This document shows, in pieces, positions 36,701 through 44,762 of a stretch of DNA of 64,000 nucleotides; position 1 is the first letter of the stretch, and every line of letters begins with the position of its first letter. This DNA comes from Bradyrhizobium iriomotense (lineage in GTDB: Bacteria > Pseudomonadota > Alphaproteobacteria > Rhizobiales > Xanthobacteraceae). The stretch spans positions 155,483 through 219,482 of the forward strand of contig NZ_BSOW01000016.1 of assembly GCF_030160715.1 (NCBI RefSeq), written 5' to 3'. The notes below the pieces were generated by a model, which was given only the letters and a program-made list of their open reading frames with translations, was not told where the DNA came from and did no database searches. A program made the translations under genes and the position numbers.

Positions 36701-37384
36701 CGCATCCACGAGAACCTCGTGGATCAGCCGGCGGGCCTTGCGCTTTACGCCGCCGCGTTCGGGCCCGTGACCTGCACCGACAACAGCTTGAACAGCGAGC
36801 TGTCGGGCACCAACGCGCTCGAGCTCGCGGCCGGCACGGTGCTGATCATCAATCTCGGTGGAACCCAGTTCGCACCGGCCAGCACGCGGTTCGGCACCGC
36901 CTCGCGCAACTCGGTCGGGGATGCGAAGCTGTCCGAGGTGCAGTTCACGCGCAACGCCGAGGCGGTGCTCCTGCTGCCGCGCGGGCACACGATGTTCAAC
37001 GACAACCAGTCGCGTACGGGGGCGGCGAATGTCAGCGCCACCAGTCACATCATCATGACACTCGACGATCTGGCCTATCAGGACAACCAGTCGCATAATG
37101 ATCGTCCGGACGGCGTGCTCAGCAACGCCTTGCTGTACGCGCTGACGTTGCGAGCGACCGGCAATCGCCTGGTCGAAGCCGGCTCGAAGACGCTGCTGTC
37201 GCTGCTTTCGCTGGGATCGCGGATGAACAACACCAGCTTCAACCAGGGTGACCATTGCATCGTCGCGGTGGACCAGAATCCGTCGATGGCGACGGTCCAG
37301 ATCGGCAACCAGGTGCTCAATCCGAGCAATCTCTGCGAGTCGTTCCAGGCGATCGCCGGCAGACTCGTCAGAAACCAGGGGTAA
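33707..37384 (+). CDS. DUF6519 and parallel beta-helix protein, putative surface/receptor-binding component
   Basis: 1225 residues, GGGGAGAAG upstream. The N-terminus MKGDFSRWHFDPAANYAGVL with LHQQGRVRTDVDDNDALFID is the DUF6519 type seen in eCIS loci. From about residue 440 right-handed beta-helix coils appear (NRILACQSAIRVVDGTEVWI, HHNLIRM, ENVIIGGAGNGITLG). Residues about 719-800 are a carboxypeptidase-regulatory-like beta domain (GRVIGAVIDPNKQGVASAKV) inserted between helix segments. The helix resumes to the C-terminus. Such helices bind or cleave glycans in tail spikes, but no catalytic residues could be identified. The gene is the largest in the operon. I infer a host-contact role. Confidence 0.75.
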   Translation: MKGDFSRWHFDPAANYAGVLHQQGRVRTDVDDNDALFIDAYWRESAARDAFGSGAMVPASVSDSLKVVAAKVVGGQVTVTLNPGRLWADGLLLNLAGTGPLDTTVSYLAPPLQTPQATVGSIAVGVRDLVVLEVWKDSISAFQEPLHLIEPALGGPDTTERARVSADVKLMRLGPNDDCSAVANAADDFSTKGKLTVSPDPAIIITGDCPVAAAGGYTGLEHYLYRIEITEPIGGVAQFKYSQFNGGLHGRGVFTAGGSPGTGSIAITANDQMINHCGLPGFYFEALVRDDEFGTWSVVATADATLPQSGTLALTNLQGTMPPPDPTDSAVFFRLWNGIRPITDFPVQATPNPLENGIHLAFEAPAADNSNYTPGDYWTFPVRVSGTPFDPRLWPTDAPPQGVHHHRVALAIITWNAGPAAGPDDISDCRHVFQPFPDNRGCCCSLFVGDGVRSHGDFDSIEDALKALPAAGGEICLLPGLHQTNAVIQNRAHVRIHGCRTRTRVIPRKDTSTDPIFHVIDSTDVAFEDMDMVTLGGTAILSESSKPGAVDGLEIAGNRILACQSAIRVVDGTEVWIHHNLIRMLDKRGSGVAIYLAADDSLIERNDVRLLPAPQMSPFEPPDQPDPVDPNDPCARLEIVYVNPLIFQKYVDKVWQIPLLILPILVQPYRALGGIQLGGGSERVRVAENVIIGGAGNGITLGDGFEAPPDPPPAPVVTMREGRVIGAVIDPNKQGVASAKVTLTRQQDGKVFSATSDAGGRFLISLPTGKYTVAATVSGLVIDQVELVQRQEAVSELIIRMKKAEQAPQPNALAFLYEISIVGNRISAMGLSGVGMPPLASAVTTKLARLSALTAARATLGAPVVGLEIRLNLILGCLLNPFDDAMQAETKLHGLGGISLGLCENVVIVENRIEANGTSAANPVCGVAIVYGEGVDVTANHIIGNGPLPAGDVPARQPGIRGGIVLMAVASFNILGAINAGGTGNNSSTALINPRPAARIHENLVDQPAGLALYAAAFGPVTCTDNSLNSELSGTNALELAAGTVLIINLGGTQFAPASTRFGTASRNSVGDAKLSEVQFTRNAEAVLLLPRGHTMFNDNQSRTGAANVSATSHIIMTLDDLAYQDNQSHNDRPDGVLSNALLYALTLRATGNRLVEAGSKTLLSLLSLGSRMNNTSFNQGDHCIVAVDQNPSMATVQIGNQVLNPSNLCESFQAIAGRLVRNQG

Positions 37385-37387
37385 GCC

Positions 37388-38224
37388 ATGCCAATCCTCA
37401 ACCTCGGAAACGATGATTTCGAGTCTGCCTCGACGAACATGCTGGAGATGCTCCAGCAGCAGCGCAGCGATCTCCTCGGTTCGACCATCGATGTCCATGT
37501 TGGCATCGGCCTCCTGGCCGGCGCCGAGGCCGACCGGCTGGCGCAGAAATATGGTGCCAATGACGCGCGCGTGCAGCTGTTGCGCGATCGCAGCGCCGCT
37601 GCCGCGGCGCGGGTCGACGCGCTCACGGTCGAGCAGGAGATCGCGCTGGTGCGAACGCCGCCGCCGCCCACGACCGGCGCCCTGATTCAGGGGCGCGTCA
37701 CCGACATGACGCAGCGGACCGCGGGCCAGGTCATCGTGCAGCTGATCGACGAGAAGGGGCAGCCGGTGGCGGGCATCGAGCCGGTCACGACCGACGATTC
37801 CGGTTATTTCGCCTTCGAGCTGACGCCGGACATGGTGAAGGCGGCACAGTCGAAGCTGTCGGTGCTGGTGCGCGCCGCTGATATCCGCCTCGTCCCCGCC
37901 GTAGTCGAGCCCGTCGCCGTCACGCCGGGCGCAACGCTCATGATGGACGTGTCGCTGAGCGCAGCCGAGCTCGAGCGGCTGCGATTGCGGCTGCCGATCG
38001 CCCCGGACAAGACCACGGTGAAGGTGCAGGCGGCTCGGGCGACGACGGCCGAGGAGAGCGCAGCGGACGCGAGCGACGCGACCACGGCTGCGGCCAAGTC
38101 GGAGGATCAGGCTGGTCCGACCAACGCGGCTGCGGATGAGGTGGCGTCCGGCAAAACTGCGGCCGACAAGGCGAAAGCCAAGGACAAGCCTGCAAGGAAA
38201 CCGAGGAGCCCCCGGAAGCGCTGA
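37388..38224 (+). CDS. Beta-domain protein with charged C-terminal tail
   Basis: 278 residues, starting 3 bases after the previous stop. The N-terminus is helical (ESASTNMLEMLQQQRSDLLG and LRDRSAAAAARVDALTVEQE). The middle (about 95-195) is a carboxypeptidase-regulatory/SpaA-like beta fold (GALIQGRVTDMTQRTAGQVI, DDSGYFAFEL). The tail of about 75 residues is Ala/Lys/Asp-rich and disordered, ending KDKPARKPRSPRKR. It is the last gene before the cargo block. Function unknown; it shares the beta fold type with the insertion in the preceding gene. Confidence 0.65.
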   Translation: MPILNLGNDDFESASTNMLEMLQQQRSDLLGSTIDVHVGIGLLAGAEADRLAQKYGANDARVQLLRDRSAAAAARVDALTVEQEIALVRTPPPPTTGALIQGRVTDMTQRTAGQVIVQLIDEKGQPVAGIEPVTTDDSGYFAFELTPDMVKAAQSKLSVLVRAADIRLVPAVVEPVAVTPGATLMMDVSLSAAELERLRLRLPIAPDKTTVKVQAARATTAEESAADASDATTAAAKSEDQAGPTNAAADEVASGKTAADKAKAKDKPARKPRSPRKR

Positions 38225-38265
38225 GACGTCGCTCGTGCCGCCGCGCGGCGGCAGAAGGAGACTAC

Positions 38266-40449
38266 ATGCACGGCTTGGCCCAGGCACATCGTTCGGTCAA
38301 TCGCGCGTCTGCTGCGCGTCAGCCGCCGGCCATGGCGCGGGCCGCCGTGCAGGCGCAACCGCTCTTGATGCGCGCAGTCTGCGCCTGCGGCGGAAGCTGC
38401 CCGCATTGTGGTGACGCGTCGGCGCCAATGCGGAGGTCGAGGCTCGCCGTGAACGAGCCGGGCGATGCCTTCGAACGCGAAGCGGACAGCGTCGCCGAGC
38501 AGGTGATGCGCATGCCCGATCCGGACGCGCAGGCGTTTGCCGATCCGTCTGCAAGGCCGGCATCGGGATCGTCGCGCGAATTGCCAACGCTCCAGCGCAA
38601 GTGCGCATGTGGCGGCGGCGCCTCTGGCTGTGCGAGCTGCAGGGCCGACGACGACATGAAGCTGCGGCGGAAAGCTACATCTTCGGGCGGTGCAACCATG
38701 GCACCACCGATCGTCCATGACGTGCTGCGCTCGCCCGGCCAGCCGCTCGATGCGGCAACGCGCAGCTTCATGGAGCCGCGCTTCGGCCACGACTTCGGCG
38801 ACGTGCGCATCCACAGCGACCACGCGGCCGCGGAGTCCGCCCGTGCCGTCGGCGCGTGCGCTTATACGGTCGGCCAGGCCATCGCCTTTGCCGACGGCGA
38901 GTACCGGCCGGGCGCGGATTCGGGCCGGCGCCTGCTCGCGCACGAGCTGGCACACACACTGCAGCAGGCGGGCGCAGCGCCTTCAGTCATCCAGCGTCAG
39001 CCGGGCGCCGATACCGCGCCCGAAGGCACCGATTTCAGCACCGCACCGCGCTACATCGACAACATTTTCGAGAGCGTGCAGTTTTTCGGGCTCAACGGCG
39101 CCACCGCCTTTTACTGGACGGAGAACGGTACAGAACGCAAGATCGTGGTTCCCCTGACTGATCTGCGGCAGGACGAGTCACTTATCAACGTTCCGATCTG
39201 GAAGCTGCACAAGAGCAAGGTCGAGGCCGAAAAAACCGTGCAGGACTGGGCGAAGGCGGATCCCAACTTCGACTACTATACGTTCTACACCGGAGATTTT
39301 GGCGTCATCATGCCGACGTCGTTCTCGAAGACGTCGATGCCGCACTACCACGATCTCTGGCCGGCCTTGAGGAAGGATTTCGGGGAGAAGATCGAGGACA
39401 TTCGGAAAGGAATGCAGAGCCTCGCCAATGCGGTCAATCCGGTGCCTTGCACGGAGGTCGACGAGGATGGCAGCCTGACAGTCAATCCGTCGTTCGGAAA
39501 TTGCGCGCTACCCATTCTTCTTCATGCGGCTCCGCACATCGCCAAGGGCGGAAGAGGCGGCAAAGGTGGCGCATCGCCGCCCGCCGGCGAAACTCCAAAG
39601 GCCTCCGAGCAGGCACCGGCCCATCCCGACACCGCCCCGAAGGAGCCGGCCGGTGCCAAGCCATCGGAAATTGCCGAAGCGGTCGCTGCCAACGAAATCG
39701 ATGCAAAGCAGCTTGCCGCCGAGGTCGATGAATTGCGCAAGGATGCGGGCGATCCCGCCAAGGTGCACCAGCCGGCCGATCCGAGTTCACCCTATGACGC
39801 TGAGATGGCGACGTCGGACGGCCACGAGTTTCATCGTGACAAGGAATCGCAGCTTTGGGAACGATGCTCGCCCCGGCCATGCAAGAAGGGCCTGAAGGTC
39901 GATGCTCAGACCAACAAGAAGGTCGACGCCGCCGTCAAGACGAAGGCCAAGCCCTCTACGGCCAAGTCCTCTACGGCCAAGTCCGCGCCAAAGTCCGCGC
40001 CCAAGACTAAGACAACCCCGCCGCGTGCGGGGACAGATGTCATCACGAGCGGCAATGAGCCGCTCAAGCCAGGAAAAAGCGATCTCGGCCAATACGGCAT
40101 TGATGAGTACGGCACCTATTCGAATCGTCCAGGTGACAAGTTTGCCGGGCACGAGATGCTCCAGAACTTGTGGCTGGAGGTCAAAGGCTATGGCGAGCGC
40201 CTGAAAACCGCAGCGTCCCGCAAGAATCCGGCGGTGGCATTGTCGCACGACGAGCACGTCGCGGTTGGACGCGAGCAAAGAGACCTCGGTCTGTTCGATC
40301 GCGACAAGCTTGCGAAGATGAGTGCCGAAGAGGTCATCAAGCAGAATGCACTCGCGATGAGAAGAGCGGGAATCCCGGAAGATGTCATCGCGATTCTGGA
40401 GCGGGAGGCGCTCCGCTACGCGGCGACCTTGAAGCCGCCGGGCAAGTGA
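38266..40449 (+). CDS. DUF4157 (eCIS core) cargo protein 1 with C-terminal toxin-like domain
   Basis: 727 residues, AGAAGGAG upstream. The N-terminal leader has LLMRAVCACGGSCPHC at 33-48. A second Cys cluster CACGGGASGCASC lies at 113-125. The DUF4157 domain (about 150-235) includes MEPRFGHDFGDVRIH and the zincin motif HELAH at 226-230. A long central part (240-600) is unassigned with Ala/Pro/Lys-rich linkers. The last 120 residues form a compact domain: GTYSNRPGDKFAGHEMLQNL, then NPAVALSHDEHVAVGREQRD and a helical end, with conserved-looking His/Glu (GHE, SHDEH). This is the layout of polymorphic toxins. The activity is unknown. DUF4157 proteins are the usual eCIS-linked putative effectors. 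Confidence 0.83.
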   Translation: MHGLAQAHRSVNRASAARQPPAMARAAVQAQPLLMRAVCACGGSCPHCGDASAPMRRSRLAVNEPGDAFEREADSVAEQVMRMPDPDAQAFADPSARPASGSSRELPTLQRKCACGGGASGCASCRADDDMKLRRKATSSGGATMAPPIVHDVLRSPGQPLDAATRSFMEPRFGHDFGDVRIHSDHAAAESARAVGACAYTVGQAIAFADGEYRPGADSGRRLLAHELAHTLQQAGAAPSVIQRQPGADTAPEGTDFSTAPRYIDNIFESVQFFGLNGATAFYWTENGTERKIVVPLTDLRQDESLINVPIWKLHKSKVEAEKTVQDWAKADPNFDYYTFYTGDFGVIMPTSFSKTSMPHYHDLWPALRKDFGEKIEDIRKGMQSLANAVNPVPCTEVDEDGSLTVNPSFGNCALPILLHAAPHIAKGGRGGKGGASPPAGETPKASEQAPAHPDTAPKEPAGAKPSEIAEAVAANEIDAKQLAAEVDELRKDAGDPAKVHQPADPSSPYDAEMATSDGHEFHRDKESQLWERCSPRPCKKGLKVDAQTNKKVDAAVKTKAKPSTAKSSTAKSAPKSAPKTKTTPPRAGTDVITSGNEPLKPGKSDLGQYGIDEYGTYSNRPGDKFAGHEMLQNLWLEVKGYGERLKTAASRKNPAVALSHDEHVAVGREQRDLGLFDRDKLAKMSAEEVIKQNALAMRRAGIPEDVIAILEREALRYAATLKPPGK

Positions 40450-40484
40450 TCGGGAGCAAGTCATCCGAATGTTTGGGAGGTCGC

Positions 40485-42044
40485 ATGCAGAGTTTCGTCA
40501 AGTTGGCGCGTTCGGCAAATCGCTCGTCGAGCGTGCGACCGCCGCCGCGCGTTGCATCGATCGCGCGCGGGCAGCAGCTCGTGATGCGGTCGGCTTGCGC
40601 GTGTGGTGGAACCTGTCCGCGCTGTGCCGGTGAGGAGTTCGACAAGCTGCAGCCCAAGCTCACCGTCAACGAACCGGGCGACGCGTTCGAGCGGGAGGCC
40701 GATCGTGTCGCCGATCACATCGTCAGTGGGGTTGCCCCCCCATTGACGGAGGCCGGCCATGGATCGAGCCGAATTCAACGCATGTGCGCGGATTGCGAGG
40801 ACGAGGAAGAACTGCAATTGGTGCAACGAAAAATCGGCTCCGGTGCCGATATCGCGATTTCCCCGGGCACACAATCCTACATCCAGTCGATGACCAACGG
40901 AGGGGCCGCGTTGTCCGGACCGGAGGCGCAGTACTACGAGTCGCGCTTTGGCCGATCATTCGGCGACGTCAGAATTCACACCGGCGGCGCGGCGGACAGA
41001 GCCGCGAAGTCCATCAATGCGAGAGCCTTCACCATCGGCAGCAACATCGCTTTCGCCGACGGCGAGCATGATTTTGCTTCGACGTCCGGGCGCAGGTTGA
41101 TGGCACACGAGCTGACGCATACGGTGCAGCAATCGGCTGGCGTCGGCTACGTGCAGCGCGGCAGCTCCGGGCTGTTCGGCGGGAAATGCTGCAATCCGGC
41201 GATGAGAGTCGAATGGGCACTGGTCGGGGACGGCGTCTGGAAGAAGCTCGAGCCGGGTGATTGCACCGGCGCGCTGGAAGACTGCGACGGCATGACGTGC
41301 GGCGGCGGATTCTACCGCGTCGAGGACAGACAGGGGGGTAGCTGCTCGACGCCACATCATGATGACGCGACCTTCACGCCGCGGCGCTGGACGCCGAGCG
41401 CGGCTGGACCCAACGCGCATTCGCCGACTGCGGAAGGCAGCAAGGCAGGCGACACGCCTCCCAACTACGTCTACGACTCCGCGAGCACCGCGCAATGCCC
41501 GAACGGGGTTAGAACGATCTCGGTGGATTTCGTCACCTTGGCTGGTGCCACAACGTCCGCAGCGACGGAGCTCGCTGCCGCCAATCGGCTCTTCAGCAGT
41601 TGCTGCATCCGGTTCGTGACCGGTGCCACACCTCCGCGGGAAACGCTCGCAACGACACAAGGCTGGCTCGGTGGCGATACGGACCTGTCGTGGAGCACTG
41701 GATGCGCCAGCGTTACGGCCGAGGAGAAGGCCATGTGGGACGGCGGCATGAGCAGCCACGGTCTGTCGAGCCGTATGCGGGTCTATCTCGTCGACACCAT
41801 GACTCCCAATTCCGCGGCGGGTTACAGCACGCCGCCATTCTGCGCCACCGGACCGGCCGCGCCTTACGTCAATCACGTCGTTCTGTCCAACGCGGTTACG
41901 AACACGATCAATCCCCTTGCGCACGAATTCGGCCATATTCTCCTCAACAGCGGAGACCACACGACTGCACCGAATCTCATGGGAGCGTCGGGCGGTACCG
42001 TCTTGAGTCCGACGGATTGCGCCACTTGCTATGCGAATGCCTGA
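40485..42044 (+). CDS. DUF4157 cargo protein 2 with C-terminal metzincin-like protease domain
   Basis: 519 residues from the ATG at 40485 (GGGAGG upstream, ideal spacing). Leader VMRSACACGGTCPRC at 33-47, then NEPGDAFEREADRVAD. The DUF4157 domain has YESRFGRSFGDVRIH and HELTH at 208-212. The C-terminal domain (about 320-519) has a second zinc site, HEFGHILLNSGDH at 480-492, followed by NLMG, a Met-turn-like element. That is HExxH with a third His seven residues on, so metzincin-like but with non-standard spacing. Many cysteines in the C-terminal half suggest disulphides outside the cell. Likely a delivered protease. Confidence 0.83.
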   Translation: MQSFVKLARSANRSSSVRPPPRVASIARGQQLVMRSACACGGTCPRCAGEEFDKLQPKLTVNEPGDAFEREADRVADHIVSGVAPPLTEAGHGSSRIQRMCADCEDEEELQLVQRKIGSGADIAISPGTQSYIQSMTNGGAALSGPEAQYYESRFGRSFGDVRIHTGGAADRAAKSINARAFTIGSNIAFADGEHDFASTSGRRLMAHELTHTVQQSAGVGYVQRGSSGLFGGKCCNPAMRVEWALVGDGVWKKLEPGDCTGALEDCDGMTCGGGFYRVEDRQGGSCSTPHHDDATFTPRRWTPSAAGPNAHSPTAEGSKAGDTPPNYVYDSASTAQCPNGVRTISVDFVTLAGATTSAATELAAANRLFSSCCIRFVTGATPPRETLATTQGWLGGDTDLSWSTGCASVTAEEKAMWDGGMSSHGLSSRMRVYLVDTMTPNSAAGYSTPPFCATGPAAPYVNHVVLSNAVTNTINPLAHEFGHILLNSGDHTTAPNLMGASGGTVLSPTDCATCYANA

Positions 42045-42080
42045 TGGCGCGTTCGTCTGTCGAGGAGCCCTGATTGCGCC

Positions 42081-43804
42081 ATGTTCCAGCACGCCACATC
42101 GTCGCGATCGACCGTGCGGGCCTCCGGTCCTGGGCGGCATATGCCCGCGCCGCGTCACCACGTCACCGGCATCCCGCGCCTGATGGCTCGGCTTGCGCGT
42201 GCGGCGGAACCTGTCCGCGCTGTGCCGGCGGGAAGTTCGACAAGCTTCAGCCCAAGCTCACCGTCAACGAGCCGGGTGATGTCTTCGAGCAGGAGGCCGA
42301 TCGTGTCGCCGACGCCGTGATGCGAACACCGGAGACGGAGCTTGCCCAGCCGGAACGGAGCCTTGCGACCACGGTCGCGCTTCAGCGCAAGGAAAGCCCG
42401 GCATCGACCCCGCCGGCGGGCGCGGCGATCCCCTCCGGGCTCGATGTGCCCGGCAGCGGCGAGCCGCTGCACGAGTCCGATCGCGACTTCTTCGAGCCGC
42501 GCTTCGGCCGGAGCTTTTCCGATGTCCGCATTCATACCGGCGACAAGGCGAGCGTGGCGGCGCAATCCGTCGGCGCCCGCGCGTTCACTTATGGCAGCGC
42601 GATCGTGATGGGTCAGCACGCCTACTCGCCCGCCACACAGGCCGGACGTGCGCTGTTGGCGCATGAGCTCGCTCACGTGGTGCAGCAGGATTCAGGCAGA
42701 GACCGCATCCTGCGCCGCCAGACCATCGACAAGGATTGTGGCGGGCACGACGACAAGGTCTTGACGGAGGCCTGGGCCGAGGGGCTCCGTCTCACCGAGC
42801 AGACGATCGGTTATCTCGAAAGGGCCGTCGCCCTCATGCGTGACCTCGGCGCCGTCCCCGGCGATATCGCCCAGCCGATCCGCAACACGTTCGGAAGCGA
42901 CGTCGGGTTCGCCGCAGGCGATCTCTCGCATCTGCCGGATCTCATCAAGCGATACGAAACGATCAAGGGTGCGTTCCAGTCGAACCGTCACCTGCGTTGC
43001 GACCTCAGCAAAGTCGCGGTCGACAAGGACGAATGTGACCAGTACGCGGCGTTCGTGATTCCGGGCAACAAGACGGACGTCTTCATATGTCCGTCGTTTT
43101 TCCAGGAGCACATGACCCCGACCAGCCGCGGGCAGACGCTGCTGCACGAGCTGGCGCATAGCGCGCTCGGAATCGCTCATCAAGGCGGCGTCGTGCAGCA
43201 GTTCAACTGCGACGCGGCGCTCGGCCTCGAATACCACGTCGCCGCGCGTAACGCCTACGCTTACGACATTCTGGCCAACTGCCTCTATGGCTCGGGAACG
43301 GAAGCTCACGAGGTCACCGTGAACCCGCCAGCTGGGAAGGCGCCAGCGCCCGAGGCGCCACGCTGGTCGATTTCAGGCGGCGCAGGTGGCGATGTATCGC
43401 CCCGGGCGCAGCGATTGGCCGCCGCTCTCGGTGGTCAGGTCTCGCTGCGCACCGGCGAGTACGTCGTGTTCAATCCCGTCATCGGCGTCAATCTGCTTTA
43501 TCTCCCGTCAAATGCAAACAATCCATCGACGCTTGAAGCGGCGACAGCCGACATCGGATTGCGGATCCAGCAGCCGCTGAAAGGTCTCTATTTCGACGTC
43601 TCGGCCGGTGGATTTGCCGGCTTTGACATCGATCCGGCGCGAGATCCGTCGAGCAAGTTCACGAAGGGCGTGACCGCGACCGCTGGTGTGGGATGGCGCT
43701 GGCAGCATCTGGAGCTGGGGGCGCAGGCGCGCGCGCTCGTGCCTGAAACCGATTTCGATCGCACCAAGCTCGTCGTGGTGGGGCGAGCCGCGCTCCTGTT
43801 TTAG
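42081..43804 (+). pseudogene. DUF4157 cargo protein 3, frameshifted in the N-terminal leader
   Basis: The ancestral start is probably ATG 42081: MFQHATSSRSTVRASG aligns with MFKRAATSRGSVPASG of the cargo gene at 56857. That frame runs to PRLM at 42183-42185 and then loses register. One base is missing versus the paralogue at 40485 (ATGCGGTCGGCTTGC there, ATGGCTCGGCTTGC here), and the leader ACACGGTCPRCAGG continues in another frame. A TTG at 42074 with GAGGAG 6 bases upstream could start that second frame and give 576 residues, so expression may survive. The rest is intact: DUF4157 with HELAH, and a second zinc motif HELAHSALGIAH at about codon 358 of that frame. The C-terminal 150 residues look like a beta-barrel (GVGWRWQHLELGAQARA). 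Confidence 0.7.
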
Positions 43805-43825
43805 CGATGCGAAGGAAGGGCAGGC

Positions 43826-44701
43826 ATGAGAACCCACGCACATTCGCCAAAGACGGAGCCATCGCGACGCGCTCGTCAGCCGCCGGCCATGACCCTGACC
43901 TCTATGCAGCGGCCGCCATCGCTTCTGATGCGTGCGGCCTGTGCCTGCGGCGGGAGTTGCCCGCGTTGCAGCGGACTATCGGCCGATGGTGATGTACATC
44001 ATAGAGGGGTGGAGCTCGATGGCAGTCCCGCCGTCGCCGACTTCGACGAGGCCGACGACATGATTGCCGTCGACGCTCCTGCACCTCAACCCGTAGGAGG
44101 CACGCCATCCGCCACGCCCGCCGCCGCTTGTCCGACTAGGATCAGGGTGGTGAACATATTCCCGATTACGCTCACCGCAGCAAACGTCGCGGCAGGCTTC
44201 CACACCGGTGTCGGCGGCATTGCAGTGATGGAGGTCGGTGATTCCAGCGGACGCGATTGGGCCGGTACAGCCATTCACGAGAACATCGATACCGGCACGA
44301 ACACATGCCAGCCAGGGACAGCTGCCTGCCCCAATAGCCAGGGCCAGGGAGGCGGCGGCGGCAGCACGTTCACCGTCGGCGATCCCCTAAACACGCTTGG
44401 AATGGCTCTGCCCTCGCGGAAGAACACCTTCTACGATCTCCACATGTTCGCGGTGAAACCGAGCATCCTTCATCAAAACAACCTGACCTCGTGCGAGCAT
44501 TCCTGCCGTCAGCGCTACGATTGCGGCGGCCAATTTTTTGGCCCCACCTTCACCATTCACCGGACGATGACACGTGACACTATCAATTCCGGCGGCGCGT
44601 CGGTCAATGTGACGCGCGTTGAACTGGACAAGCCGCAAAATCCACGTCCACCCGGCGACTATCCGGGACTGAACCTGCCGCCGAATACAGGGTACGGTTA
44701 A
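43826..44701 (+). CDS. Cargo-like protein 4: eCIS leader motif without DUF4157
   Basis: 291 residues, AAGGAAGGG upstream. The leader MRTHAHSPKTEPSRRARQPP ends in LLMRAACACGGSCPRC at 33-48, the same motif at the same place as in the DUF4157 proteins. No DUF4157 region or HExxH is present. The C-terminal domain (about 105-291) opens IRVVNIFPITLTAANVAAGF and has Gly-rich GQGGGGGSTFTVGD, then SCEHSCRQRYDCGGQF with four cysteines and TRVELDKPQNPRPPGDYP. I do not recognise this domain. It is the last gene of the locus and is convergent with glgX. Confidence 0.72.
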   Translation: MRTHAHSPKTEPSRRARQPPAMTLTSMQRPPSLLMRAACACGGSCPRCSGLSADGDVHHRGVELDGSPAVADFDEADDMIAVDAPAPQPVGGTPSATPAAACPTRIRVVNIFPITLTAANVAAGFHTGVGGIAVMEVGDSSGRDWAGTAIHENIDTGTNTCQPGTAACPNSQGQGGGGGSTFTVGDPLNTLGMALPSRKNTFYDLHMFAVKPSILHQNNLTSCEHSCRQRYDCGGQFFGPTFTIHRTMTRDTINSGGASVNVTRVELDKPQNPRPPGDYPGLNLPPNTGYG

Positions 44702-44762
44702 ACATTCGGATGTGGACCTGCTGAGGCGAGAAAGTTGCAGTGAGCGCGCGGACTATCCTTCC

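Noticed and set aside
38949..38965. TGGCACACACACTGCA inside cargo gene 1 as a second sigma-54 promoter
   Set aside because: It resembles the -24/-12 pattern but lies inside the DUF4157 coding region, encodes the conserved LAHTLQQ, and is read through by a continuous gene.
14408..44701. Prophage or T6SS interpretation of the tail-like locus
   Set aside because: No capsid, portal, terminase, integrase or lysis genes, and no TssJ/L/M or ClpV. The AAA+ ATPase, DUF4255, CIS_tube and DUF4157 genes point to an eCIS.
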